Below, piece by piece: positions 24,298 through 31,723 of a DNA stretch of 31,723 bases. Made by a program: the position numbers and the translations under genes. The notes under the pieces are model-generated. The model ran no database searches. It was not told where the DNA came from and saw nothing but the letters and a program-made list of their open reading frames with translations. The DNA is from an uncultured Prevotellaceae bacterium (GTDB lineage Bacteria; Bacteroidota; Bacteroidia; Bacteroidales; Bacteroidaceae). The stretch is taken from assembly GCA_937900485.1 (NCBI GenBank), contig CALCEL010000100.1, positions 1 through 31,723 of the forward strand. The letters run 5' to 3'. Position 1 is the first letter of the stretch; every line of letters starts with the position of its first letter.

Positions 24298-27200
24298 TAC
24301 TCCACGAAAATCTTCTTGCTTGTTCCGTCAGAATAAAGAATAATATTCATTCCCTTCTGAGTAGACTGAAGCTTAGTACCACCGACAGTGTAGATACCAA
24401 CCACGTTAGCGTCACCGTTTAAGTTAGTGTCATCCACAGAGATGTCAGCTATACCAGTAGCCACAGCCGCATTCTGGTACGCCTCCAGCTCATCCTCAGA
24501 GATGATAATCCACTGCTGTTTTGTGGCTGTGTCGCTATAGTTGAATGTGGTAGACGACATAGTGCCGTAACCCCAAATTGACACAATAGCTCCAGAGGTC
24601 ATCGCCTTATCTGTAGATCCGTCAGCCCATGTAAACCAATATCCGTTAGTCTTCACGGTGTTAGTGCCTACACCCACGGTAACGTCAGTACGGTCCGGCA
24701 TCAGCTGGAAGTATTCGTTGGCAGAAGGAGACTTACCGCTTGCCAGAGATGTAGCAGTCACAGCCGACGTGCCGGCAGCATGTGAGAGATAACGTCCTGA
24801 CATCGCATTTCTGAACATATAGTAACCCTTCGTCGGCTCATACTCGATATACCAAGCCGCAGAGTCAGAGATCTCCTCATTGGTGAGCATTGGGCGCCAA
24901 GCCAGAGCAGAGTTGGTACGCTGATAAACCAGGCTGGTACCCAATCCGCGGTCAGTGTCCTTACTCATAAGGTAATACTTCTTGTCAGAGTCAAAGTTAT
25001 ATGTATATCCGGAGATACCGTTTGAGTAGCTGCTTGTAGGACACAGACCATCGATGAACAAGCCATAGAGCAGGCAACATCCTCCGATATACTGGAGCTC
25101 ATAATGCTTATCCTTGTCAGCACCATTGACAAACCAGTCGTAAGACGCATTCTGGCCCCAGCCATGAACACCGTCACCTGTCAGATACATTGACTCATTA
25201 TAGTTGTTCTCAAGGAAATGAAGAACCTTGTTCGCCTCACGTCCAAGCCATTTACCGTATGTGACATTTGCTCTTGTGTCAGAACAACTATACCAACGCC
25301 AATGTGTACCGACACCCACACCGTGTCCTGTCTCATGCAAGACAGTACCTATGGCCTGATAAGAAGAATTTGGTCCGATACGCATCCAACCGCCGTACGA
25401 GCAGTCCGCAGTCGGAGTGGAAACGCCGTAGTGTCCTGAGAGATAGAATCCGTTGACACCTGTCCACTGGTTGAAATATTCGATTGTCTGCTCCATGGCA
25501 GTACTACACCGGTCGTTAGCGTCGTCTGTAGGTGCGCCACCGTCCCATGACCACGTACAAGTACCGTAAGGGTGAGTTATAATCTTTATCTCATCGCCAT
25601 AAGCCACCGTGTAAGTCTTATTCATCACGTACGGACGAACATAATAAACAGTAGCAGGCTCAAGATCCTTGATATGGAAGATATATCCATTAAGATTGAA
25701 GTTCTTCGTTGTTCTCTCGTCGAGCACCGTAGGATTATGCTCAGTGCTCCAGCATACACCCCTCTCAAGGATGTTGCTGCCTGTTGTCGTGGCGCGGATG
25801 AGAGCCTCCGTAGCTCCTGTCAGCGCATAAGAGTTAGTGACAGTCACATTAGGAGCGACACCTGTTCCCGCAGTGGCGTTAGCGATATGGAAAGCGAGAG
25901 TAGCCTTCTCCAACGCAGTCACTCCAGCGGCGAGGTCCTCAGAAGACGCTGAGCTGTCAGCCACGAGAGACTTAGCCTGAGCTATTGCCGCAAGGAATTC
26001 CTCCGCCTCATTCTTAGAAGCGTCGTACTCAGCCTCACTTGCCGTGATGACAGTCTGCAGGGCTGCATACTCAGCTATACTTGACTCAGCCTGCTCCACA
26101 GCCACGTCAAGAGCAAGAGAAACAGATGACGAGTACTCATTTGTGCCGCTGATAACATTGTTGGCCGCATCTATGGCGTTCTGCAAAGCACTGGCTGCCA
26201 CAGAAGACATCATAGACGACTGGAGTGCGGAGGCAACGCCTACCTTACGTGTCAGTTCCTCGATGAGAGCGGCATCAGTCATCTCACCGATAAGGTAAAG
26301 ACGGAAGTTGTCGACAGCGATCCAGTTACCCGTAGCCCCCTCAGCCACGTATCCTATCTCCACCTGTCCTGAGATACAAGTGAACTTGACAGAATAGTCA
26401 TCCGGCGTATACACTGTCGTCTGCTGATCTCCGGCATAGATATACGCACCAGTATTCTTCTTGCTTGTTGAAGCCTGTGAGTAGTTCTGCGCTCCTACGG
26501 TGAGAATATACTTTCCGTTTGGAAGATTTGTTATCGTCTGCTTCACAGAACCATTGCCTACGGAGCCCGACGCAGTCCATTTCTCGAGATAAGTAGCGCC
26601 AGCCTTCTTAGTAAACGAGTTGTTAGTCTGTGAGGCGAGGTCAGACACCGTCCAACCGTTTGTGCCGTCCTCGAACGAAGCATTCACGATGTATGAAGTG
26701 CAGTCAAGAGGATTATCCTCGCTCACGTTCTGCTTTCTGTACGTTTCTATAGCCTCGTTGAGTGCAATTGTGGCTTCGAGCACCGACACCATGTCGACAG
26801 AAGAGTCGTCTGCCACAGCCTGAGCAGCGTCGATGGCAGACTTGAGAGCTGCCGCTCCATTACCGTTACCAGCGCCGTAATAATCATTAGCGCTGGTGAT
26901 AGCAGCCTGAAGAGACGACTTGTCCACAGCCATATTCTCGACGAGGAGCTGCACATAGTCAATACACAACTTGGCAGAGTTGGCAGAGCCACCAGAAGTA
27001 GCCACCATACCGATCTGAATTTTACCCGTTGTCATAGCGTCCAGAGTGAACGTAATCTGATCGAGAGTCCAGCTCATCGTAGGGTAAGAAGTGACGGAAG
27101 ATGTCACCTTTGTTCCGCTTGTCGGTATCCATGCCACTGTTGAAGTGGCGGCGGTGAGAGAGCTTCCGTTATATGTAGGCACCTTCAGAGTGTATGTACC

Positions 27201-27551
27201 GGCAGGAAGAGTCACCGTCTGATAGTAGTTGAAGGTCTGATTCCATCCTGTAGAGAGAGCAAGACAGCCTCCAGCCTCACCGTCATAACCGGCTGCAGGT
27301 ACCACGGCTCCGTTGAACGAGCCTTTGAAGCCGAACTCATACACACCGGTGATGGTGTATGTGGCGCTCAGGTCAGGTGTCCAACCGTCAATCTCCTTGA
27401 TCTCCTGAGCCACAGAAGCCGTAGAGTTCGAGTCATAGTCAAAGTCACTGTCAAACCCGTAGTTTGACAAGAAATACTTGGTCACGTCCGTCTGAGCCAT
27501 TGAGCTCATCGCCAACAGACCAAAAGAAAGCAAAGTAAATATTCTCCTCAT
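24297..27551 (-). CDS. Secreted multidomain zincin with likely T9SS tail
   Basis: An 1084-residue exported protein, probably surface-bound. Order seen: signal peptide 1-19; beta-sandwich, CBM-like 25-205; helical FIVAR-like repeat 208-272; second beta-sandwich 283-422; helical FIVAR-like stretches 425-560; fibronectin-III-like domain 568-658 with GVCWSTEHNPT and TVYYVRPYV, a common Bacteroidetes type; cysteine-rich zincin-like domain 662-840; a beta-trefoil- or lectin-like region 850-1020; and a short tail 1050-1084 (GIYTVGGTKL to KIFVE) that looks like a type IX sorting signal. The zincin motif is HETGHGVGVGTH at 739-750. It has the HExxH pair, but the third histidine comes one residue later than in metzincins. 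A role in binding and cutting host or dietary glycoproteins is inferred from the architecture. Not recognised as a named family. Confidence 0.75.
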   Translation of the reverse strand: MRRIFTLLSFGLLAMSSMAQTDVTKYFLSNYGFDSDFDYDSNSTASVAQEIKEIDGWTPDLSATYTITGVYEFGFKGSFNGAVVPAAGYDGEAGGCLALSTGWNQTFNYYQTVTLPAGTYTLKVPTYNGSSLTAATSTVAWIPTSGTKVTSSVTSYPTMSWTLDQITFTLDAMTTGKIQIGMVATSGGSANSAKLCIDYVQLLVENMAVDKSSLQAAITSANDYYGAGNGNGAAALKSAIDAAQAVADDSSVDMVSVLEATIALNEAIETYRKQNVSEDNPLDCTSYIVNASFEDGTNGWTVSDLASQTNNSFTKKAGATYLEKWTASGSVGNGSVKQTITNLPNGKYILTVGAQNYSQASTSKKNTGAYIYAGDQQTTVYTPDDYSVKFTCISGQVEIGYVAEGATGNWIAVDNFRLYLIGEMTDAALIEELTRKVGVASALQSSMMSSVAASALQNAIDAANNVISGTNEYSSSVSLALDVAVEQAESSIAEYAALQTVITASEAEYDASKNEAEEFLAAIAQAKSLVADSSASSEDLAAGVTALEKATLAFHIANATAGTGVAPNVTVTNSYALTGATEALIRATTTGSNILERGVCWSTEHNPTVLDERTTKNFNLNGYIFHIKDLEPATVYYVRPYVMNKTYTVAYGDEIKIITHPYGTCTWSWDGGAPTDDANDRCSTAMEQTIEYFNQWTGVNGFYLSGHYGVSTPTADCSYGGWMRIGPNSSYQAIGTVLHETGHGVGVGTHWRWYSCSDTRANVTYGKWLGREANKVLHFLENNYNESMYLTGDGVHGWGQNASYDWFVNGADKDKHYELQYIGGCCLLYGLFIDGLCPTSSYSNGISGYTYNFDSDKKYYLMSKDTDRGLGTSLVYQRTNSALAWRPMLTNEEISDSAAWYIEYEPTKGYYMFRNAMSGRYLSHAAGTSAVTATSLASGKSPSANEYFQLMPDRTDVTVGVGTNTVKTNGYWFTWADGSTDKAMTSGAIVSIWGYGTMSSTTFNYSDTATKQQWIIISEDELEAYQNAAVATGIADISVDDTNLNGDANVVGIYTVGGTKLQSTQKGMNIILYSDGTSKKIFVE

Positions 27552-27580
27552 AAAACAAAATTAAATTTCGGTTATGGCTG

Positions 27581-27588
27581 CAAATGTA
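27581..27588 (-). promoter_or_regulatory. -7 box of the modular zincin gene
   Basis: On the minus strand TACATTTG is an exact -7 match, 29 nt upstream of the ATG. The -33 region is not convincing. Confidence 0.5.
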
Positions 27589-27622
27589 GAAATTATTTGT
27601 GAGTAAACATTCATCAGCCTAC

Positions 27623-27890
27623 ACCTATTTTATATATACAGTAAAAGTATCATCACATATGTCAAAAGTATTAAAAAGACAGACTGGAGAGACAGACAGA
27701 CGCCAGCCGTCGTGTCAAATATCAACTCTCGAAAGTAGCAAAATACACCCCGTGACATCATCAACAGCATTTCCTGTCATAACAAAAAACCACGCAAACC
27801 CTATTTTTCGCCTCAAAACATAGTCAAAAACACGATTTTTATATAAAAAAGAAAAAAAATAAGGCAAAACGATGTTTTTTTGTTACTTTT
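27623..27890. other. AT-rich intergenic stretch without a gene
   Basis: The spacer between the modular zincin gene and gdhA. I find no convincing reading frame, RNA gene or long inverted repeat here. It is rich in A and T runs just before the gdhA promoter, which could act as an UP-like element. Confidence 0.5.
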
Positions 27891-27922
27891 TTTGATGATT
27901 TCATTATAAAATCATACCTTTG
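27891..27922 (+). promoter_or_regulatory. Promoter of gdhA
   Basis: TTTG (27891-27894) and TACCTTTG (27915-27922) match both boxes with exactly 20 nt between them. The transcript would carry a leader of about 130 nt, longer than at other genes here, in which I see no known riboswitch. Confidence 0.85.
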
Positions 27923-28059
27923 TCATCGAAAATTAAAAACAAAGACACGCAAAGACCGAGGCGGTAAGATTTAGACATACCGAACGGCAAGCGTAAGAAC
28001 ACAAAACACAAAATACGAGAGAGATTTTTAAATTAATAATAAACCAAAAGAAAATCTGA

Positions 28060-29397
28060 ATGGACGCAAAAAAAGTATTGGAAGACCTCAAGCGTCGTTT
28101 TCCAAATGAGCCAGAGTATCATCAGGCTGTAGAAGAAGTCCTCGGTACAATTGAGGAAGAGTACAACAAACACCCAGAGTTCGACAAGGTTAACCTCATC
28201 GAGCGCCTCTGTATTCCAGACCGCGTATATCAGTTCCGTGTGACTTGGATGGACGACAAAGGTCAGATTCAGACAAACATGGGTTACCGTATCCAGCACA
28301 ACAACGCTATCGGTCCTTACAAAGGCGGTATACGTTTCCACAGCTCTGTGAACCTCGGAATCCTTAAGTTCCTCGCATTCGAGCAGACTTTCAAGAACTC
28401 ACTCACTACTCTTCCAATGGGTGGTGGCAAGGGAGGTTCTGACTTCTCTCCACGTGGTAAGTCAAACGCTGAGGTTATGCGTTTCTGCCAGGCCTTCATG
28501 CTCGAGCTCGGTCGTCACATCGGTCCGGATGTTGACGTGCCAGCAGGTGATATCGGCGTAGGCGGACGTGAGGTAGGTTACATGTTCGGTATGTACAAGA
28601 AACTCACTCGCGAATATTCAGGTGTTCTCACTGGTAAGGGCATCGAGTTCGGTGGATCACTCATCCGCCCTGAGGCTACAGGTTACGGTACAGTATACTT
28701 CCTCCGCGCTATGCTCAAGACTAAGAACGACAAGATTGAGGGCAAGAAGGTGCTCATCTCTGGTGCAGGTAACGTGGCACAGTACGCTGCAGAGAAGGTT
28801 CTCCAGCTCGGTGGTATACCAATGACAATGTCTGACTCAAACGGTTACATCTACGATCCAGAGGGTATCGACCGCGCTAAGCTCGACTACATCATGGAGT
28901 TGAAGAACGTTTACCGTGGACGTATCAAAGAGTATGTTGACAAGTATCCTAACGCTAAGTACGTAGAGGGTGCTAAGCCTTGGTTCGAGAAGGCTGACAT
29001 CGCTCTCCCATGTGCTACTCAAAACGAGCTCAACGAGGAGGCTGCCAAGGCTCTCGTGGCTAACGGCGTAATCGCTGTGGCTGAGGGTGCTAACATGCCA
29101 TCCACTCCAGGCGCTATCCGCGTATTCCAGGAGGCTAAGATCCTTTACTCTCCAGGTAAGGCTTCTAACGCCGGTGGTGTGTCTGTATCTGGTCTTGAGA
29201 TGTCACAGAACTCAGAGCGTCTCTCTTGGACAGCTGAGGAAGTTGACGCTAAGCTCCTCTGGATCATGGAGAACATCCACGAGAACTGTGTTAAGTACGG
29301 TACAGAGGCTGACGGCTATGTCAACTATGTCAAGGGTGCTAACGTTGCCGGATTCATGAAGGTGGCTAAGGCTATGATGGCTCAGGGCATCGTATAA
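28060..29397 (+). CDS. gdhA: NADP-type glutamate dehydrogenase
   Basis: This hexameric cytoplasmic enzyme aminates 2-oxoglutarate to glutamate and is the main ammonia-assimilating route in many gut Bacteroidales. The 445 residues are normal for the bacterial small (about 50 kDa subunit) type. The glycine-rich substrate region LPMGGGKGGSDF (118-129) has catalytic lysine K124. The Rossmann motif SGAGNVAQYAAEKV lies around residues 231-244. Codon choice is markedly biased toward a few codons (CTC for leucine, GCT for alanine, AAG for lysine), unlike most neighbours, which suggests high expression. It has its own strong promoter and a terminator at 29441-29472. The glutamate it makes could feed the nearby aminotransferase. 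Confidence 0.95.
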   Translation: MDAKKVLEDLKRRFPNEPEYHQAVEEVLGTIEEEYNKHPEFDKVNLIERLCIPDRVYQFRVTWMDDKGQIQTNMGYRIQHNNAIGPYKGGIRFHSSVNLGILKFLAFEQTFKNSLTTLPMGGGKGGSDFSPRGKSNAEVMRFCQAFMLELGRHIGPDVDVPAGDIGVGGREVGYMFGMYKKLTREYSGVLTGKGIEFGGSLIRPEATGYGTVYFLRAMLKTKNDKIEGKKVLISGAGNVAQYAAEKVLQLGGIPMTMSDSNGYIYDPEGIDRAKLDYIMELKNVYRGRIKEYVDKYPNAKYVEGAKPWFEKADIALPCATQNELNEEAAKALVANGVIAVAEGANMPSTPGAIRVFQEAKILYSPGKASNAGGVSVSGLEMSQNSERLSWTAEEVDAKLLWIMENIHENCVKYGTEADGYVNYVKGANVAGFMKVAKAMMAQGIV

Positions 29398-29440
29398 TTG
29401 ACACAAGATTGAAATTTTAGACAATCGACCAATAAAGTTC

Positions 29441-29472
29441 AGGGGCATGACAGATTATTCTGCCATGCCCCT
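29441..29472. terminator. Terminator between gdhA and the C1 protease
   Basis: A stem AGGGGCATG/CATGCCCCT with one mismatch further in (29441-29452 with 29461-29472) and an 8-nt loop lies between the convergent genes. The T run is modest on both sides. Confidence 0.7.
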
Positions 29473-29486
29473 ACATTTTAAATCAC

Positions 29487-30419
29487 TTAGTCTTCTTGAA
29501 AGACTACAAGAGATGTGTGTCGCCTCACATAAGACTCTTCTATATAGTAAAGCCCTTTGGTCGGATTATCCACGCCCCACGAGTTCTTCGCCACGAAATA
29601 CTTTTCACCATACTTGTCATGACCATAACCGATAACCGCCACGGCATGGTTATCATTAGGACCTCCCTCCCACATCACTGCATGACCGCTGCTCAACGAC
29701 TCTATCATCTTGCTAACCAGAATATCATCCGACACATTATCTGCCAACAAGCCATAACGGTTATCCTTCAGTTTCGGGTCAACATCTTTGCCACGTCTGT
29801 GTCTGCTGTCACACATCAAGGTGACGAAATGACGGTCTCCAACAAGGGACGCTCCATAGTCCAATGGGGTAACCAAACGTCCACCCACTTCGACCGAATC
29901 AGGTATGGAGCCAAAAGTCTTGTCAAGTACCAGCGACATGGTATCCGAGAACTCTGTCAGGCTCCTACCCTCTCTCATATACCTGTCCGCAACATCCATA
30001 ACATAACTTTTCAGACGAAACCAATTGACTGGACGACCGGCTCTGTATGACGTGAGTGACAAAGCACCATAACGACGGACCAACTCAATGGTCATCGGGC
30101 CCACGCCTCTCAAGTCTGCGCAAGTAGTGCCTCCAGACTGATAGTAGTCACGGAAAGTCTCCTCTAAAAACACACGACCAATATAATCCGCTGACAACTC
30201 GATGGAGTCACCTTCCGCTATATGGTCAGACTCAAGCACCGCGAGCATGGAATAGACCCAGCACAACTCACTGCGCCCCTGATCTTTTATCGGAGTGTAG
30301 CACATCTCCAGCTCATACGTGAACTCTTCCGGCACATAGTCAGTACGCATCTTAGCACGGTCACAGCCTGACAACACGAAAAATGAACACAGGACGAGCA
30401 GACATTTACGGTGAAACAT
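29487..30419 (-). CDS. Lipoprotein papain-like (C1) cysteine peptidase
   Basis: A 310-residue lipoprotein. MFHRK plus a hydrophobic stretch leads to a lipobox LSGC, with C19 the expected lipid anchor. The catalytic set of family C1 is complete: oxyanion Q47 in KDQGR, nucleophile C53 in ELCWVYSML, H258 in NDNHAVAVIGYG and N279 in AKNSWG. The GLYYIEESYVRR end and overall shape look closer to the C1B (bleomycin hydrolase) branch than to classical papain, and there is no large propeptide. I start it at 30419 rather than 30509 because the longer form would place the lipobox internally and contain the YqeY terminator. Probably anchored in a membrane with the domain facing the periplasm or outside. 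Substrate unknown. Confidence 0.87.
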   Translation of the reverse strand: MFHRKCLLVLCSFFVLSGCDRAKMRTDYVPEEFTYELEMCYTPIKDQGRSELCWVYSMLAVLESDHIAEGDSIELSADYIGRVFLEETFRDYYQSGGTTCADLRGVGPMTIELVRRYGALSLTSYRAGRPVNWFRLKSYVMDVADRYMREGRSLTEFSDTMSLVLDKTFGSIPDSVEVGGRLVTPLDYGASLVGDRHFVTLMCDSRHRRGKDVDPKLKDNRYGLLADNVSDDILVSKMIESLSSGHAVMWEGGPNDNHAVAVIGYGHDKYGEKYFVAKNSWGVDNPTKGLYYIEESYVRRHTSLVVFQED

Positions 30420-30483
30420 AAAAAACTGGAGTAAAATGGATAAGTATGTGAACAGGCTACTCATAGACGTCAGAAAAAGGGTT

Positions 30484-30518
30484 AAAAAATCCGCTCCAAC
30501 GACACACATCGGAGCGGA
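30484..30518 (-). terminator. Terminator of the YqeY transcript
   Basis: An 8-bp GC-rich stem (30490-30497 with 30511-30518) is followed on the minus strand by six T (30484-30489). It lies 56 nt after the YqeY stop and before the start of the C1 peptidase gene. Confidence 0.8.
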
Positions 30519-30573
30519 AGTACTATGAAAACGAAATGTAAAATCTTTTTATATCATAAGTTAAAAAAACTTG

Positions 30574-31023
30574 TCATGACAAGATCTTCTTAACACAAGC
30601 GCTGATGGCACGACCGTCAGCCTGACCTGCAAGCTTCTTAGTAGCCACTCCCATCACCTTACCCATCTCTGAAGGGTTAGTGACTCCCAGCTCCGCAACG
30701 ATGGCTTTAAGAGCATCCTCAAGCTCCGCCTCAGACATCTGCTTAGGAAGATAAGCCTCAATAACCTTAACCTGCGCCAACTCCGCCTCAGCAAGGTCTG
30801 CACGACCCTGGCCGTTGAAAATATCAGCCGACTCACGACCCTGCTTAGCAAGCTTCTGTAAAATCTTCAAAGCGTCAGCGTCAGACAACTCGTCATTACT
30901 GCCAGGAGCAGTCTTTGCCTCAAGGAAATACTTCTTAACATTGCGAAGAGTATCACGGCGAACAGCATCCTTGGCTTTCATCGCTTCAACAATATCCTTT
31001 GATATCTGATCAAAAAGTGCCAT
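30574..31023 (-). CDS. GatB/YqeY domain protein
   Basis: A 149-residue helical cytoplasmic protein matching the stand-alone YqeY family, related to the tail domain of the GatB amidotransferase subunit that binds tRNA. The pattern MALFDQISKDIVEAMKAKDAVRRDTLRNVKK at the N-terminus, EAYLPKQMSEAELEDA in the middle and the glycine-containing GVATKKLAGQADGR near the C-terminus are typical. The family's cellular role is not settled. It is 27 nt downstream of the second small LAGS gene, with no clear promoter of its own, so it may be read from the promoter at 31512-31543. Confidence 0.9.
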   Translation of the reverse strand: MALFDQISKDIVEAMKAKDAVRRDTLRNVKKYFLEAKTAPGSNDELSDADALKILQKLAKQGRESADIFNGQGRADLAEAELAQVKVIEAYLPKQMSEAELEDALKAIVAELGVTNPSEMGKVMGVATKKLAGQADGRAISACVKKILS

Positions 31024-31050
31024 TATAATAGTAAAATTAAATATTAAACA

Positions 31051-31251
31051 TCAAAATCTTAACGGGGCGTCAAAAGACTTAGAGTCACCACCCTCAACCG
31101 GCACGACATCACCATCCGCAAGAGGCGACATTCCACTTTGAACGGGATTGACGTAAGTCTTAACTCCCTGATAACTTCCAGCGAGAAGACTACATCTCAA
31201 AGACGGCGCAGTGACTTTCATCACAGGACGTTCATAGAATTTCTTATTCAT
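31051..31251 (-). CDS. Small LAGS peptide, downstream copy
   Basis: A 66-residue small protein of unknown function. Its N-terminus (MNKKFYERP then SLRCSLLAGS at 17-26) matches the neighbouring upstream peptide position for position at M1, K3, K4, Y6, P9, L18, R19, L23, A24, G25 and S26. The tail (27-66) is rich in glycine, proline, serine and acidic residues and is unlike the neighbour's. I start at 31251; an in-frame ATG at 31281 would add ten residues overlapping the end of the other gene. Short Bacteroidales ORFs opening with a K-x-Y-x-x-P pattern and LAGS-like motif are familiar to me, but no function is established to my knowledge. A precursor peptide with a leader and a variable core is one reading. 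Confidence 0.65.
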   Translation of the reverse strand: MNKKFYERPVMKVTAPSLRCSLLAGSYQGVKTYVNPVQSGMSPLADGDVVPVEGGDSKSFDAPLRF

Positions 31252-31273
31252 CAATCTATATCGTATAATTATT

Positions 31274-31435
31274 TCAATCAAAACTGCCTCTGTTGACAGG
31301 AGGAACAGTCACACGCTCCTTAGCGTCTGGCACCGCAGGTTCGCCAAAACCGACATTACTGCCTGCAAGAATATTTGCTCTCAGTCTTTTCTCAGACATG
31401 TTAGATTCAGGAATGATGTAATTTTTCTTTTCCAT
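31274..31435 (-). CDS. Small LAGS peptide, upstream copy
   Basis: A 53-residue small protein, read from the ATG at 31435 to a TGA at 31274-31276. It opens with MEKKNYIIPE, continues to KRLRANILAGS (16-26), and then has a distinct glycine, proline and valine-rich tail ending in RGSFD. The first 26 residues align without gaps with the downstream copy (both have LR at 18-19 and LAGS at 23-26), and SFD occurs near both C-termini. It lies 22 nt before the downstream copy and follows a perfect promoter with about 70 nt of leader. Both copies lack a classical signal peptide. Function unknown. Confidence 0.7.
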   Translation of the reverse strand: MEKKNYIIPESNMSEKRLRANILAGSNVGFGEPAVPDAKERVTVPPVNRGSFD

Positions 31436-31511
31436 AAAAATTATATTTTACATATTAAAATCATCAGCACAACTTACGGTCAAGCCATAATCCACCACAT
31501 AAATAAACACG

Positions 31512-31543
31512 CAAATGTAACAAAAAGTTCGGCTTACAACAAA
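31512..31543 (-). promoter_or_regulatory. Promoter of the LAGS peptide genes
   Basis: On the minus strand TTTG (31540-31543) and TACATTTG (31512-31519) match both boxes with exactly 20 nt between. It is one of the three best promoters in the window, which argues that the short genes are truly transcribed. Confidence 0.85.
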
Positions 31544-31629
31544 TAATAATTATAGATTTTAGAATATATAACATTATATCTCTTCTAATAAAGTATCGTT
31601 TCACTTTATAAAGGTATTGTAAAGCAATA

Positions 31630-31723
31630 GTGTCCTAAATAATTTCAAAAGAATGAAGGAAGTTGTTACCATTAAAATAAGAAAGACTTATCTTAATGAT
31701 TGACCCAAAAACAAAACTTCCTT
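31630..31723 (+). other. Possible edge of a mobile element or gene
   Basis: The last bases contain AGTGTCCTAAAT, like the ends of some Bacteroidetes insertion sequences, and a short inverted repeat AAGGAAGTT/AACTTCCTT (31656-31664 with 31715-31723). An ATG at 31696 opens a frame reading MIDPKTKLP that runs off the edge. None of these is enough to name it. Confidence 0.2.

Noticed and set aside
27599..27823. A 74-codon plus-strand frame in the gap before gdhA
   Set aside because: No promoter match directly upstream, no recognisable motif, and composition like random AT-rich DNA.
30420..30509. Longer N-terminus for the C1 peptidase, starting at 30509
   Set aside because: It would put the lipobox inside the protein and include the YqeY terminator stem in the coding sequence.
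1..31723. tRNA, rRNA or CRISPR array
   Set aside because: I scanned for cloverleaf-like TTCGA patterns, rRNA-like blocks and regularly spaced repeats and saw none.

Overview
The window looks like chromosomal DNA of a gut or rumen Bacteroidales bacterium, most likely in the Prevotella group. Evidence for this: promoters matching the Bacteroidetes consensus TTTG-N20-TAnnTTTG stand before several genes; there are no obvious Shine-Dalgarno sites; one secreted protein ends in a tail like the type IX secretion sorting tails of Prevotella; there are SusE/fibronectin-like and FIVAR-like repeats, a lipoprotein C1 protease, YfhO, and a non-haem NADP-type glutamate dehydrogenase. I see no rRNA, tRNA, CRISPR array or complete mobile element.

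Layout. 1-2.9 kb: malate dehydrogenase (minus) with its terminator and promoter, then a divergent secreted gluzincin-like protein. 2.9-7.4 kb (minus): a tightly packed run gltX - waaA - DUF2752 - polytopic membrane protein - gamma-carbonic anhydrase. 7.6-14.1 kb (minus): YfhO-family membrane protein, secreted dipeptidyl peptidase IV, queC and a nitrilase-family amidase. 14.3-17.0 kb (minus): a sodium/solute symporter followed 11 nt later by an outer-membrane porin. 17.4-24.2 kb (plus): iorA-iorB-paaK-aminotransferase-paaK-ACT, an operon for interconverting arylacetates, arylacetyl-CoAs, arylpyruvates and aromatic amino acids. 24.3-27.6 kb (minus): an 1084-residue secreted modular zincin. 28.1-29.4 kb (plus): gdhA. 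29.5-31.4 kb (minus): lipoprotein papain-like protease, YqeY, and two tiny tandem genes for peptides that share a leader-like N-terminus ending in LAGS but have different tails. The right edge may enter a mobile element.

How the genes work together. The ior/paaK operon is the metabolic centre: acid-to-CoA activation (two PaaK), ferredoxin-linked (de)carboxylation (IorAB), transamination (PLP enzyme) and probable aromatic amino acid sensing (ACT). GdhA nearby supplies glutamate, the usual amino donor. Its divergent neighbour, an inner-membrane symporter plus porin, could bring in a related substrate, but that is only inferred. DPP IV, the C1 protease and the two zincins suggest a peptide- and glycoprotein-using lifestyle.

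The most unusual item is the pair of tandem LAGS peptides. They align without gaps through residue 26 and then diverge, sit behind a perfect promoter, and lie about 0.7 kb upstream of a lipoprotein cysteine protease.
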